Positions 1 through 6,549 of a stretch of DNA of 8,312 bases are shown piece by piece. The notes under the pieces were generated by a model. The model had not been told where the DNA came from. It searched no databases and saw only the letters and a list, made by a program, of their open reading frames with translations. Each line of letters starts with the position of its first letter. Within the stretch, counting starts at the first letter, position 1. A program made the position numbers and the translations under genes. The stretch lies in assembly GCA_025922795.1 (NCBI GenBank), contig JAICHC010000090.1:1-8312 (forward strand). The letters run 5' to 3'. The DNA is from Candidatus Binatia bacterium (GTDB lineage Bacteria > Desulfobacterota_B > Binatia > UBA9968).

Positions 1-456
1 AAAATTCTTTGCCTCTGTTACGCCATCGAGCCGCCGCTGGAGGCCGAAGTTCAGGTGCTCGAGGGCGAAGAGACGGAGATTATCAAAAGTTTTTGGGAAT
101 TGGCCGTCGATTGTAATCTCTTTGTCGGCCACAATATTCTCGATTTCGACTTGCGATTCATCTATCAACGCTCGATCATTCATCAGATCAAACCATCGCG
201 CGATCTTCCTTTTGCCCGTTTTCGCAGGGCACCCATCTTCGACACCATGCATGAATGGAGCAAGTGGGGCCGTGAACATGCGAGCCTCGATTTGCTCTCG
301 AAAGCGCTCAGCATACCTTCGCCCAAGCAAAGCCTCGACGGCTCGAAGGTGTATACATGTTACCGCGCCGGAAGAATCGCGGACATCGTCAACTACTGCA
401 AGTGTGATGTCAATTCGGTGCGGAGCGTCTACCGCCGGCTTACTTTCACCAAATAA
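1..456 (+). CDS. 3'-5' exonuclease, PolB-exonuclease-like (DEDD superfamily), 5'-truncated by window edge
   Basis: The frame is open from the first base to the TAA at 454-456, giving the last 151 residues of a longer protein. Visible motifs fit an RNase H-fold 3'-5' exonuclease related to the proofreading domain of family B DNA polymerases. An Exo II-type motif GHNILDFDLRFI (window residues 43-54) carries the metal-binding Asp50. An Exo III-type YCKCD motif (132-136) has the Tyr-x3-Asp spacing of the DEDDy subclass. Between them, FDTMHEW (80-86) and a SLDLLSKALSIP-like helix (96-107) match the predicted PolB-like exonuclease family (DNA_pol_B_exo2 type) as I know it. The Exo I motif (DxE) must lie upstream of the window. 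The expected activity is metal-dependent 3'-5' trimming of DNA or RNA; the substrate cannot be read here. An internal GTG at 55 could be called as a start, but coding similarity continues upstream of it. The gene does not obviously belong with the cupin/eutA pair downstream, 172 bp away. Confidence 0.77.
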   Translation, partial: KILCLCYAIEPPLEAEVQVLEGEETEIIKSFWELAVDCNLFVGHNILDFDLRFIYQRSIIHQIKPSRDLPFARFRRAPIFDTMHEWSKWGREHASLDLLSKALSIPSPKQSLDGSKVYTCYRAGRIADIVNYCKCDVNSVRSVYRRLTFTK

Positions 457-512
457 AATGTCGCCGCGGAAATGCACACGGCTAAACCGATAAGCCTTAG
501 AGTATCCGTCTA

Positions 513-536
513 CTGGAGCTCGTTTGACAGCTCCAG
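513..536. repeat. Inverted repeat, 8-bp perfect arms with 8-nt loop, between the exonuclease and cupin genes
   Basis: Arms CTGGAGCT (513-520) and AGCTCCAG (529-536) are exact reverse complements separated by CGTTTGAC. No T-run follows, so it is a poor intrinsic terminator for the exonuclease. The loop and right arm contain TTGACA (524-529), the -35 element of the best promoter candidate for the cupin/eutA pair, so a repressor- or activator-binding site is a reasonable alternative. The structure is seen directly; the role is inferred. Confidence 0.4.
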
Positions 537-550
537 CCTCAGACTATAAA
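524..550 (+). promoter_or_regulatory. Candidate sigma-70-type promoter for the cupin-eutA operon
   Basis: A perfect -35 consensus TTGACA (524-529) is followed after 15 bp by TATAAA (545-550), five of six matches to the -10 consensus. The 15-bp spacer is shorter than the optimal 17, which weakens the call. Transcription would begin near 557 and leave an untranslated leader of about 70 nt before the cupin ATG at 629. The -35 overlaps the right arm of the inverted repeat at 513-536. Confidence 0.4.
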
Positions 551-617
551 TTGTTTGATAACAATCCGCTGAACTTGCGCATTTGTCTCTTGCCAAGTCG
601 CAGATTCCAAACAGTTC

Positions 618-624
618 AAGGAGG
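618..624 (+). promoter_or_regulatory. Ribosome binding site deciding the cupin gene start
   Basis: AAGGAGG lies four bases upstream of the ATG at 629. It is a near-perfect Shine-Dalgarno sequence. It supports ATG 629 over the upstream in-frame start at 524, which has no comparable site and overlaps the putative promoter. Confidence 0.8.
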
Positions 625-628
625 TTTT

Positions 629-1825
629 ATGGACCACGCACCTGAAGCAAAGTGGCAGGAGCCCACAGACAACAAGACCAGGGCCGGGTTAGGAAAATTT
701 CTTCGTCCCAACACTCCCTACGACAATTTTATGGAAGCCCAGGGCATCCCGATCTATCGCGATATCGGCGTGCGCCGGGTGCAAGACTTGCCGCGCAAAC
801 CGTGGAAGCGCATGGGCGGCAGCGGAACGTTTATTCAGCTTCTCGGCACCGAAGGTTTGTGGGGCTGTTACGTCGTAGAAGTGCCCGGCGCCGGAGCCCT
901 AAATACCGAAAAACATATGTACGAGGAGCAATTTCTCGTCGTTGACGGCCGCGGCACCACGGAAGTCTGGGTCGAGGGCAATTCGAAAAAGCTGACTTTC
1001 GAATGGCAGAAAGGATCGATTTTCGCGATCCCGATGAACGCCGCTCACCGGATTGTCAACGCGACGTCGAGTCCGGCGCTGCTGCTCGCCGGAACAACGG
1101 CGCCGAACGTGATGAACATATTCAACAGCGAAGATTTTATTTTCAATTGCCCCTATCAGTTTAAAGATCGTTTCGATCCGTCCGACGACTATTACAAATA
1201 CAAAGAAGAAGTTACCCCCGACCCGGTACGGGGCCTGGCGATGCGCAAAACCAATATTATTCCAGACGTCATGGGTTGCGAGTTGCCGATGGATAACCGG
1301 CGCTCGCCCGGCTATCGGCGCATCGAGCCGCATATGGCGGGGCAGCATTTCTATATGTGGATCGGTCAGCATGAAACCGGCCGTTACTCGAAAGCTCATG
1401 CCCATGGCTCGGCTGCGGTGCTCATCTGCCTCAGCGGCAAAGGTTACACTTACACTTGGCCGGCCAGTTTAGGAACAAAACCGTGGCAAGCCGGCACGAC
1501 AGACTTGATTCGACGCCAAGACTACGAACCCGTCGGCATGGTTAGCGCGGCACCGATGAGCGGCAACTGGTTTCACGCCCACTTCGGCGCCAGCAAAGAG
1601 CCACTGCGCCTCACCGCGTGGTTCGGCCCCAACGCGCCCGGCCGCGAACGCGGCAAACCCGGCGAGAAAGCGATCGACTACGGCGCCATCGATCTGAAAG
1701 ACGGCGGCACGGCGATCCCGTACAACGAAGAAGATCCGTTTTTACGCAAGGAATTCGAAGAGACGCTGACGAGTGTTGGCGCCAAGTCGCGCATGGAACC
1801 GGAGCTCTACGAGAGATCCTACTAA
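629..1825 (+). CDS. Bicupin domain protein, possible metal-dependent dioxygenase-like enzyme
   Basis: The product is 398 aa with two cupin barrels and no signal peptide or membrane segment, so it is probably cytoplasmic. Barrel 1 (about residues 70-160) has H96, E100 and H140 with the conserved VVDGRG turn (104-109), but E94 sits where the first metal His of a classical HxH would be. Barrel 2 (about 235-335) has HAH at 257-259, the LSGKG turn (268-272) and a second HAH at 316-318, but Ala263 replaces the usual Glu ligand. That three-His, no-Glu pattern resembles the gentisate/salicylate 1,2-dioxygenase type of Fe(II) cupin. In those enzymes, however, the active site is in the N-terminal barrel, and this protein is only loosely like them. 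The C-terminal tail from about 340 is polar and charged. The start at ATG 629 rests on the AAGGAGG site; the frame is open back to 524. The next gene, eutA, follows by 101 bp on the same strand, so the two are probably one operon. The cupin fold is clear; enzyme activity and substrate are not established. Confidence 0.86.
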   Translation: MDHAPEAKWQEPTDNKTRAGLGKFLRPNTPYDNFMEAQGIPIYRDIGVRRVQDLPRKPWKRMGGSGTFIQLLGTEGLWGCYVVEVPGAGALNTEKHMYEEQFLVVDGRGTTEVWVEGNSKKLTFEWQKGSIFAIPMNAAHRIVNATSSPALLLAGTTAPNVMNIFNSEDFIFNCPYQFKDRFDPSDDYYKYKEEVTPDPVRGLAMRKTNIIPDVMGCELPMDNRRSPGYRRIEPHMAGQHFYMWIGQHETGRYSKAHAHGSAAVLICLSGKGYTYTWPASLGTKPWQAGTTDLIRRQDYEPVGMVSAAPMSGNWFHAHFGASKEPLRLTAWFGPNAPGRERGKPGEKAIDYGAIDLKDGGTAIPYNEEDPFLRKEFEETLTSVGAKSRMEPELYERSY

Positions 1826-1926
1826 GCGCAACGTTCAATTCTGGAGTCGTGCGTCGCAGCCGAGCCTTCGACGCGAAAGTCACGACGCAGGACTCCAGAC
1901 TCCCTCCCCAACCATCAAGGAACCTC

Positions 1927-3408
1927 ATGGACGGATCCCAAGCTTCATTTTCCAACGCCCACCGCCACATGTCGGAAGAGGAAGAGCTTACGCTCACGAG
2001 CGTGGGCGTCGACATCGGCTCATCGACTTCGCACCTGGTATTCTCGCGCCTTCAGTTGACCCTCGAAGGAACGCGCTATCGTGTGACGCGCCGCGAGGTA
2101 TTGGCCGAGTCGGAAATTCTACTCACACCCTATGTAGACGAAACTAAAATCGACGTCGAAGCTCTTGAAGCGTTTATCAACCAGCAATACAAAAAGGCCA
2201 AGATTAAACGCGATCAAGTCGACACGGGCGCGCTGATTCTCACCGGTGTCGCCGTCCGGCGGCGCAACGCCCGCGCAATCGCGGAGCTGTTTGCACAGGA
2301 GGCGGGCAAGTTCGTCGCCGTCAGCGCTGGCGACGGACTGGAAGCGACCATGGCGGCTCACGGCTCTGGCGCTGTCGCTCACTCGGCAAAAATCGGCGGA
2401 GTCGTCCTCAACATCGATATTGGCGGTGGCACGAGCAAGTTCGCGCTCTGCAACCACGGCAAAGTCCAGCAGGTCTCAGCCATCGATATCGGCGCGCGCC
2501 TACTCGCCTTTGACAAAGACAATGCCCTTGTCCGCATCGAAGAAGCCGGCCGCAAACACGCCGCCGCAGCGGGCTTTACGGTTGAGCTCGGCGAGAAAAT
2601 TCCTCAGGACCGCTTGAAGAAAATGGTCGCGGAGATGACCGATAAGCTGTTTGCGATGCTCAAACCGGAAGCGATCACGGAGGATCTCAAGGGCTTGCTT
2701 CGACTACCGCCGCTCAGTTACAGCGGCGAGATCGATTGCCTGATGTTTTCGGGCGGTGTCTCGGAATTCATTTACAACCGCGAAAAGACCACCTTTGGGG
2801 ATCTCGGCCCTTTAATCGCTGAAGAGATTCATCGGCGCATGGCCGATCTGGATCTGCTCGTGATGGAGCCGGCGGCGCGCATTCGCGCCACCGTTATCGG
2901 CGCGTCGCAATACACTGTGCAAGTGAGCGGCAACACGGTTTTCATATCGCCGGAGGACGCCGTCCCCGTGCGCAACATCGCGGTGGTTGCTCCTGAGTTC
3001 CCACTCGACGCCGATGAATTCACCAAGGAAGCGGTCGCCGAGGCAACTTTGAACGCTCTCAGACGTTTGGATCTATCAAGCGGTCGCCAACCCGCGGCGG
3101 TCGCCTTTCACTGGGAGGGCTCCGCGACATTTTTTCGCCTGCAGGCTTTCTGCACCGGCATCGTCGAAGGTTGGAAAGACATTCTGGCCAAGGGACATCC
3201 TCTCGTGCTCGTTAACGACGGCGACATCGGCGGCATTATCGGCCTCCACTTTCAAGAAGAACTGAAGATACAAAACCCGGTGATTTCCATCGACGGCATC
3301 GCACTCAACGATTTCGATTTTATTGATATCGGCACTTTGATCCCATCCTCAGGCTCCGTCCCGGTCGTGATCAAGTCGCTGATCTTCCCAGCCTCACCGC
3401 AGCCGTAA
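1927..3408 (+). CDS. eutA: EutA-family protein, ethanolamine ammonia-lyase reactivating factor homologue (actin-like ATPase fold)
   Basis: The product is 493 aa; enterobacterial EutA is slightly shorter, about 467 aa. Known EutA proteins use ATP to release damaged cobalamin from ethanolamine ammonia-lyase (EutBC) and restore activity. Motifs appear in family order: the first phosphate loop SVGVDIGSSTSHLVFSRL (25-42), an ILTG strand (104-107), RNARA (113-117), the second phosphate loop LNIDIGGGTSKFAL (161-174), FSGGVSE (274-280), RATVIGA (320-326), and the terminal DFIDIGT and VPVVIKSLIFP blocks (464-470, 478-488). These match EutA closely along its length. I chose ATG 1927 because AAGGA lies at 1917-1921, five bases upstream. 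The ATG at 1969 would give the shorter N-terminus typical of EutA but lacks a ribosome site. The same frame is open back to 1618 inside the cupin gene, which is not evidence of coding. No eutB, eutC or other eut gene lies in the window; the only operon partner visible is the cupin gene. The family call is firm; its client enzyme here is unknown and may differ from ethanolamine ammonia-lyase. Confidence 0.92.
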   Translation: MDGSQASFSNAHRHMSEEEELTLTSVGVDIGSSTSHLVFSRLQLTLEGTRYRVTRREVLAESEILLTPYVDETKIDVEALEAFINQQYKKAKIKRDQVDTGALILTGVAVRRRNARAIAELFAQEAGKFVAVSAGDGLEATMAAHGSGAVAHSAKIGGVVLNIDIGGGTSKFALCNHGKVQQVSAIDIGARLLAFDKDNALVRIEEAGRKHAAAAGFTVELGEKIPQDRLKKMVAEMTDKLFAMLKPEAITEDLKGLLRLPPLSYSGEIDCLMFSGGVSEFIYNREKTTFGDLGPLIAEEIHRRMADLDLLVMEPAARIRATVIGASQYTVQVSGNTVFISPEDAVPVRNIAVVAPEFPLDADEFTKEAVAEATLNALRRLDLSSGRQPAAVAFHWEGSATFFRLQAFCTGIVEGWKDILAKGHPLVLVNDGDIGGIIGLHFQEELKIQNPVISIDGIALNDFDFIDIGTLIPSSGSVPVVIKSLIFPASPQP

Positions 3409-3421
3409 AACAATTACCGCG

Positions 3422-3443
3422 AAAAGCGTCGGCGCAAGCTTTT
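3422..3443. terminator. Weak candidate terminator after eutA
   Basis: AAAAGC (3422-3427) and GCTTTT (3438-3443) form a 6-bp inverted repeat with a 10-nt loop, starting 13 bases after the eutA stop. The 3' arm ends in TTTT, and the A-run/T-run symmetry would allow weak termination in either direction. The stem is short and AU-rich, so this is only a possibility. Confidence 0.25.
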
Positions 3444-3629
3444 GAACGTGTCGAATCGCGGTCCTGTTTCAACGCGCCGTGATAAGCCAGCGGAGCGCCG
3501 GCGCCACGACGATCCTCTAGAATGATCTCTCCTTAATGACCATACATTGACACGCCCTGACAGGAATGACCCGGTCACGGGCGGCTTCAGGGCTGGATCA
3601 AAAATCTTCGGCAAAGGGCTGCCTTGATC

Positions 3630-3657
3630 TTGACATTCACTCGGGTTTACGTCTAAA
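3630..3657 (+). promoter_or_regulatory. Candidate sigma-70-type promoter for the zinc-ribbon protein gene
   Basis: TTGACA (3630-3635), a perfect -35 consensus, is followed after 16 bp by TCTAAA (3652-3657), four of six -10 matches. It ends 26 bases before the ATG at 3684, so the untranslated leader would be short, about 20 nt. It also fits separate transcription of this gene from eutA, 275 bp upstream. Confidence 0.35.
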
Positions 3658-3683
3658 ACCGTCGCCAACATCGAGGCCAAGCT

Positions 3684-4514
3684 ATGTCGAGATTCCGCGC
3701 GCGTCATTGCCCGAATTGCGCTGGTTTTATCGGTTTCGCGATCTCCAAACCGAGCGCCCGTGACCGGGAAGTCCCGGTGACCAATTTCTGTCTCAATTGC
3801 AATTATCAGCTGCCTGTGCGTAGCATCATCTACGGTGTTCGAAAAACGAACCCGACGCTGCGTCGACCCGGGCTTCGTTTGATCCACAACACGCCGAGAG
3901 CTTCCGCCCTCGGCTCGGAGGGCGAGAGCCGTCGACCCGATATGGAATCGAAAATTAGTCCGGCCGACTATGCGCGACATTTGAGAGCCATCGGCCAAGA
4001 GCTCGAGGCTCTTCACTTCAGTCATTTCAATCTCGAATTGATCGGTGACGCTTATGTCGTGTGGGTAAAGCCTGGCGATCCAACGGAAACCAATAACCCG
4101 CTGTTGCGTATCAGCAAAAGCCGGCTACAAAAATTGTGGCGCCACCGGGCGTCTCATCGCACGACCGGTGACGAAGGCTCATATGCCGTACCGCCAACCG
4201 GCAAGCGCTTACGTTACTCGGTGCAAGAGTTGGACCGAATCGAGCGAAAACAGCGCGCGCGCCGGCAACAGCAAAGCGGCACCGCTGACGGTCATAGCCT
4301 GTCGCAGTTGCTCCGCACGCTCGGAGATTTGGTCGGCAGGAAAAGCGAACGGCTGTTAGGGATCACGTGGCAGGAACTCTCCGTTGGAGTGGTCGTCGAG
4401 ACCCAACAGGGACGAAGGGAGATCGACGTTTTTCGGCCGGATAACTTGTACGACCTCTGGGTGAGAATGTATTTAAAGAGGCACAATCGGGCCTTCATCG
4501 ATAACCCACGCTGA
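3684..4514 (+). CDS. Uncharacterised protein with N-terminal four-cysteine zinc-ribbon-like module
   Basis: The product is 276 aa and I cannot name it. The N-terminus has CPNC (9-12) and CLNC (36-39), two CxxC knuckles 23 residues apart, as in zinc ribbons. A basic, low-complexity linker follows (about 50-86). The main part starts near Met87: a helix PADYARHLRAIGQELEAL (93-110), a sheet-like stretch ending in YVVWVKPG (124-131), and a highly basic Arg/Gln-rich segment (182-197). It closes with a conserved-looking block containing LSQLLRTLGDL (206-216), LLGITW (224-229) and NLYDLWVRMYLKR (254-266). I recall similar LYD-W-x-MYL endings in unnamed proteins from environmental genomes, which I cannot verify here. 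GAGG at 3673-3676, seven bases before ATG 3684, supports this start. The ATG at 3942 (Met87) would remove the cysteines. No signal peptide or membrane segment is visible. A nucleic-acid-binding role would fit the zinc knuckles and basic segments but is a guess. The gene stops 42 bp from the convergent kinase gene. Confidence 0.68.
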   Translation: MSRFRARHCPNCAGFIGFAISKPSARDREVPVTNFCLNCNYQLPVRSIIYGVRKTNPTLRRPGLRLIHNTPRASALGSEGESRRPDMESKISPADYARHLRAIGQELEALHFSHFNLELIGDAYVVWVKPGDPTETNNPLLRISKSRLQKLWRHRASHRTTGDEGSYAVPPTGKRLRYSVQELDRIERKQRARRQQQSGTADGHSLSQLLRTLGDLVGRKSERLLGITWQELSVGVVVETQQGRREIDVFRPDNLYDLWVRMYLKRHNRAFIDNPR

Positions 4515-4556
4515 ATCCCCGCCAACTGGGAACCTGCCCACTCAGGCCCCGGGTGC

Positions 4557-6458
4557 TCATCGCGACAGGGCGCTGATATTTTCACTATCCGGGGGCACAA
4601 TAAGTTGCTCGTGCGACGTGTAACTCCGTTCCAGCGGAGCCGGGATTTGCGCAGTGAAAACCGAACCTTCGCCGGGGCGACTTTCAACATCGATTTTACC
4701 GCCAAGCAGATCGACGTATCTCTTTACGATGTAAAGCCCCAACCCCACGCCACCACTCGCAGCCCCGCTTCGCGGGGCCTCCTGCCCTTGGCGAAATCTC
4801 TCAAAGATCGTCGAAATTTGCTCCCGAGGAATCCCCTTTCCGGTATCGGCCACTTTTAGTTCCAGGAGTTGTTTCGAAGTCAGATAACGCGCCGCTATCG
4901 TTATGGTACCGCCGTCGGTGAACTTGATCGCGTTATCGATGAGGTTCTCAAGAATCTGTTTGAGCTTGCGGCGATCCGCCTGCACGGAGGGAAGATCAAA
5001 CGGACAATCCCACACGAGCTTCACATTGTTCGCATCCGGGGCATCGTACTGCGATCTCAACTCCGATAGAAATTCCCAAACGTTGATATCGTGCAGCTCG
5101 GCGTAGAGCGGCTCAGTTTCGAGGTTACTCACTTGCAATATGGTGTTGATCAATCCGTACAAACCCTTGGACTGCCTATCGATCGTTTCAATCGCCTTTT
5201 CCTGAATCGGCGTCATTTCCCCCAACAATCCTTCGCGAAACATTTCCCCGTAGCCGGTAATGACGCTCAACGGGGTTTTGAGCTGGGTTGAAACAGATCG
5301 CAGAAACTCATCTTTAACTTTATACGCGGAGCTGAGCTCCTCCGCTTGCTTTCGGCTTTGATCGTAAAGCTCGGCGTGGTGGATCGCTATCGCGAGTTGG
5401 CCGGCTAACGTGGACAAGAACTCGATTTCTTCTTCGCCGAACTTGTGCTCTTCGCGGTTTAGAAAAACCAAACATCCCAGCGCGCCGTTGTTCGCGATCA
5501 AAGGCATGCCAATGAACGACAAAAGGCCCTCATTCTTGAAAAACCCCAAAGACTCGACCCGCGCGTGGGTAAAGATATTGCTCACGACAAGCGGCCGCTC
5601 CTCGTTCACGATCTGATCCGTGAATGCCAATGACTGTTCAGCGAGTTCATGTCCCCGGTTTTTGAATCCGCGCGCGGCGACGATCTCGAGCGCACCCGTC
5701 CGGCGGTTTTTGAGCCTGACAACGGCGGCGGCGTAGGGCAAATGGATCAGCGCGGTATCAAGGAATGAAGCGAGCAACTTTGCCGTGTCAATCGTCGCTG
5801 TCATCGCCACGTTGGCTTGATGAAGCACTTCGAGACGCTCTCGTTGCCGGCGGATCTCTTCGGCGGCTTTCTGCTCCCGTCTGACCTGTTCTTCGTTCTC
5901 CCGGGCCGTGCGCCGGATGCGCTCGACCTGAGCGAAATACCCGTAAAACAGCGATATCACGAACGGGAACGGCAGGCGCAAATAAATCTCGGGATTGAGA
6001 TCCGCTGCGCTGTGAAAAACAAAATAGCCGTATATCAGCGGCGCGAAGAACGTCACTGCGAGCAAGCCTCGCGTGTCGTTGCAGATACAACTGATGATTA
6101 GAGTAAAAAGACAAGCAATGTAGAAATCGAGACTTGCCGCACCACTAGTGCTCAAGACGGCAATGAGAACGATCGTGTCGAATATCAGCAACGGACCGTA
6201 AAAGTACCGCGCGTCAAAGAAATCGTCAGCCAGGAAATACAGCGTGCAATGACTGAGTAGATAAAGAATCAGGATCGCTTGAACTTGAGTGGGGGTGAGC
6301 CATGCGCTGGGGGTGTAGTAGAGCAAATACGACGAAAGAATGACCAGCGGCCAGCGTAACCGAATGACCGTGTTCTTTTTCGCCGCATTGAAGAGTCGAT
6401 CGAAACTCGACCGGCGGCGTGTGGCGGGATCAACGTCACTACTTTGGGAGCCATGCAT
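4557..6458 (-). CDS. Membrane-bound GAF-domain sensor histidine kinase, phospho-acceptor His replaced by Thr
   Basis: The product is 633 aa. Six hydrophobic segments (about 36-50, 58-77, 86-104, 108-126, 131-149, 160-176) form a membrane sensor. A charged coiled coil (about 178-215), a GAF domain (about 225-365) and a HisKA-like dimerisation region (about 378-445) follow. The HATPase_c domain (about 495-607) looks complete: N box with N505 and N509, G1 box DTGKG (538-542), F box IFERF (551-555), G2 box GGVGLGL (569-575). In the H box, where kinases have a SHELRTPL-type motif, this protein reads STQLKTPL (390-397). Thr391 (codon ACC at 5288-5286) stands at the phospho-accepting His and Gln at the next Glu. 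ATP binding is therefore expected, but classical His autophosphorylation is not. It may act as a signal-modulating partner, phosphorylate elsewhere, or have lost function; one altered residue in otherwise intact domains could also be an assembly error. The ligand of the GAF or membrane part is unknown, and no response regulator gene is adjacent. ATG 6458 is the only ATG after the preceding in-frame stop at 6482-6480; its ribosome site (GGA about 9 bases upstream) is weak. Confidence 0.93.
   Translation of the reverse strand: MHGSQSSDVDPATRRRSSFDRLFNAAKKNTVIRLRWPLVILSSYLLYYTPSAWLTPTQVQAILILYLLSHCTLYFLADDFFDARYFYGPLLIFDTIVLIAVLSTSGAASLDFYIACLFTLIISCICNDTRGLLAVTFFAPLIYGYFVFHSAADLNPEIYLRLPFPFVISLFYGYFAQVERIRRTARENEEQVRREQKAAEEIRRQRERLEVLHQANVAMTATIDTAKLLASFLDTALIHLPYAAAVVRLKNRRTGALEIVAARGFKNRGHELAEQSLAFTDQIVNEERPLVVSNIFTHARVESLGFFKNEGLLSFIGMPLIANNGALGCLVFLNREEHKFGEEEIEFLSTLAGQLAIAIHHAELYDQSRKQAEELSSAYKVKDEFLRSVSTQLKTPLSVITGYGEMFREGLLGEMTPIQEKAIETIDRQSKGLYGLINTILQVSNLETEPLYAELHDINVWEFLSELRSQYDAPDANNVKLVWDCPFDLPSVQADRRKLKQILENLIDNAIKFTDGGTITIAARYLTSKQLLELKVADTGKGIPREQISTIFERFRQGQEAPRSGAASGGVGLGLYIVKRYVDLLGGKIDVESRPGEGSVFTAQIPAPLERSYTSHEQLIVPPDSENISALSR
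4762..4778. repeat. GC-rich palindromic hairpin inside the kinase ATP-lid coding region
   Basis: GCCCCGC (4762-4768) and GCGGGGC (4772-4778) are exact reverse complements around a TTC loop. The hairpin encodes the small, flexible Arg-Ser-Gly-Ala-Ala-Ser stretch between the F and G2 boxes, where length and sequence vary in this family. It may be chance in GC-rich DNA or a small inserted palindrome that kept the reading frame. Confidence 0.35.
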
Positions 6459-6549
6459 CGAGATTGATCCGAGGGTTTTTCAAATTGAACTCGAATCTCA
6501 CGAAGTGCATATTACATGCCACCGTCCGGATAAGCTCAATGAACTTCAT
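6439..6549 (-). CDS. Possible 36-aa leader peptide overlapping the kinase start
   Basis: A minus-strand ORF begins at ATG 6549-6547 and ends with TAG at 6441-6439, overlapping the first 20 bases of the kinase gene in another frame. AAAGGA at 6564-6559, nine bases upstream, is a clearly better ribosome-binding site than the kinase's own. The peptide starts MKFIELIRTVACNMHF and ends LDAWLPK. It has no recognisable domain and its only cysteine is at residue 12. The overlap geometry fits translational coupling: ribosomes finishing the small ORF would stop 17 to 19 bases inside the kinase gene and could reinitiate at its ATG. The ORF and ribosome site are seen directly. Expression and coupling are inferred, and a 36-codon ORF can occur by chance. 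Confidence 0.36.
   Translation of the reverse strand: MKFIELIRTVACNMHFVRFEFNLKNPRINLDAWLPK

Noticed and set aside
524..628. Upstream in-frame extension of the cupin gene
   Set aside because: It overlaps the inverted repeat and promoter candidate and lacks a ribosome site, while AAGGAGG precedes ATG 629.
899..1405. Minus-strand ORF (168 codons) inside the cupin gene
   Set aside because: It is an antisense shadow: the cupin reading frame carries clear metal motifs, while this translation shows none.
1618..1926. Upstream in-frame extension of eutA into the cupin gene
   Set aside because: The frame is open but the translation is Arg-rich and unlike EutA. ATG 1927 has a good ribosome site and gives a family-like N-terminus.
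3547..3552. First TTGACA in the spacer after eutA
   Set aside because: The position 17 bp downstream reads CCCGGT, not a -10 element, so it is not called as a promoter.
3414..4025. Long minus-strand ORF (203 codons) opposite the spacer and the start of the zinc-ribbon gene
   Set aside because: The translation is Arg/Ser-rich without any recognisable motif, and it lies antisense to the better supported plus-strand gene with CxxC knuckles and a ribosome site.
4515..4556. Possible bidirectional terminator between the convergent genes
   Set aside because: Only a 4-bp TGGG/CCCA stem is visible and there is no T-run on either strand.
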